In this document: piece after piece, positions 4,989 to 5,120 of the stretch
How positions within the stretch are numbered: position 1 is the first letter of the stretch
Layout of the letters: the number at the start of each line of letters is the position of its first letter
Assembly (NCBI GenBank): GCA_030615145.1
Contig: JAUWZT010000217.1
Location: forward strand, 1-5,120
DNA length: 5,120 nt
Origin: Promethearchaeota archaeon
GTDB taxonomy: Archaea > Asgardarchaeota > Lokiarchaeia > Sigyniarchaeales > SOKP01
Direction of reading: 5' to 3'
Position numbers and translations under genes: made by a program
The notes under the pieces: generated by a model
What the model was told of the DNA's origin: nothing
Database searches by the model: none
The model's input: only the letters and a program-made list of their open reading frames with translations

Positions 4989-5120
4989 ATGAAGAAAAAG
5001 GTTGGAATTATTGCTTGTAGTGGAGAAAGTTTAGTTGGAGGCACTTTAAGTCGGGCAGCTGCGAGAATATTAGTCGAAAAATTAAGACCAAATAATACGA
5101 TTATTTTATGTCAACCTTTA
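4989..5120 (+). CDS. DGC-domain protein, N-terminal 44 residues, cut by window end
   Basis: ATG at 4989 directly follows the TAA of the previous gene, and the frame is open for exactly 44 codons to the window edge. The sequence begins MKKKVGIIACSG (Cys10), followed by a helix with SRAAARILVEKL and Cys41 in ILCQPL. The same PCSG/ACSG opening and 31-residue interval to the second cysteine occur in the other DGC proteins here, so this is a third consecutive member in the operon, although its own DGC motif lies outside. A good Shine-Dalgarno, GGAGATGA (4973-4980), lies 8 bases upstream within the preceding gene and supports this start. It was too short and partial to judge length or any fused domain. 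Confidence 0.85.
   Translation, partial: MKKKVGIIACSGESLVGGTLSRAAARILVEKLRPNNTIILCQPL

Overview
The window is AT-rich and looks archaeal. TATA-like boxes sit where archaeal promoters would lie, ribosome binding sites are weak or absent, and the genes are packed with overlaps or zero-base TAA/ATG junctions. The gene content (a heterodisulfide-reductase HdrA-like iron-sulfur domain, a stand-alone acyl-CoA mutase large subunit and several DGC-type cysteine proteins) fits a strictly anaerobic, uncultured-type archaeon. An Asgard or similar lineage is possible, but the sequence alone cannot settle this.

Layout. Bases 1-1366 (minus) hold the N-terminal 455 residues of a coenzyme-B12-dependent acyl-CoA mutase large subunit whose substrate and catalytic residues differ from methylmalonyl-CoA mutase. 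Bases 1367-1649 are non-coding and carry the mutase promoter region, a 15-bp palindrome and a terminator-like structure behind the next gene. Bases 1650-2747 (minus) form a compact three-gene operon: an ArsR-type regulator with a Cys-x-Cys sensor motif, a small thioredoxin-fold protein with a Cys-x-Cys site, and a DGC-domain protein. Bases 2748-2988 are a divergent control region. Bases 2989-5120 (plus) form a second operon: a stand-alone HdrA N-terminal-like iron-sulfur protein, a two-cluster ferredoxin, a DGC domain fused to a glycine-cleavage H (lipoyl-carrier) domain, a free-standing DGC protein, and the start of another DGC protein cut by the window edge.

The main discovery candidate is this divergent pair of operons. 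Four DGC paralogues within 3.5 kb, one fused to a lipoyl-carrier domain, sit with two iron-sulfur electron carriers, a thioredoxin-like protein and a thiol-based regulator. My inference is a redox or metal/sulfur-handling pathway in which a protein-bound lipoyl arm carries a thiol-linked intermediate or electrons between DGC and iron-sulfur partners. The DGC family has no firmly established reaction that I know of. The fusion gene contains a -1 frame break inside the H-protein domain. The missing C-terminal part is intact in the other frame, so this is a sequencing error, a recent mutation or, less likely, programmed frameshifting.
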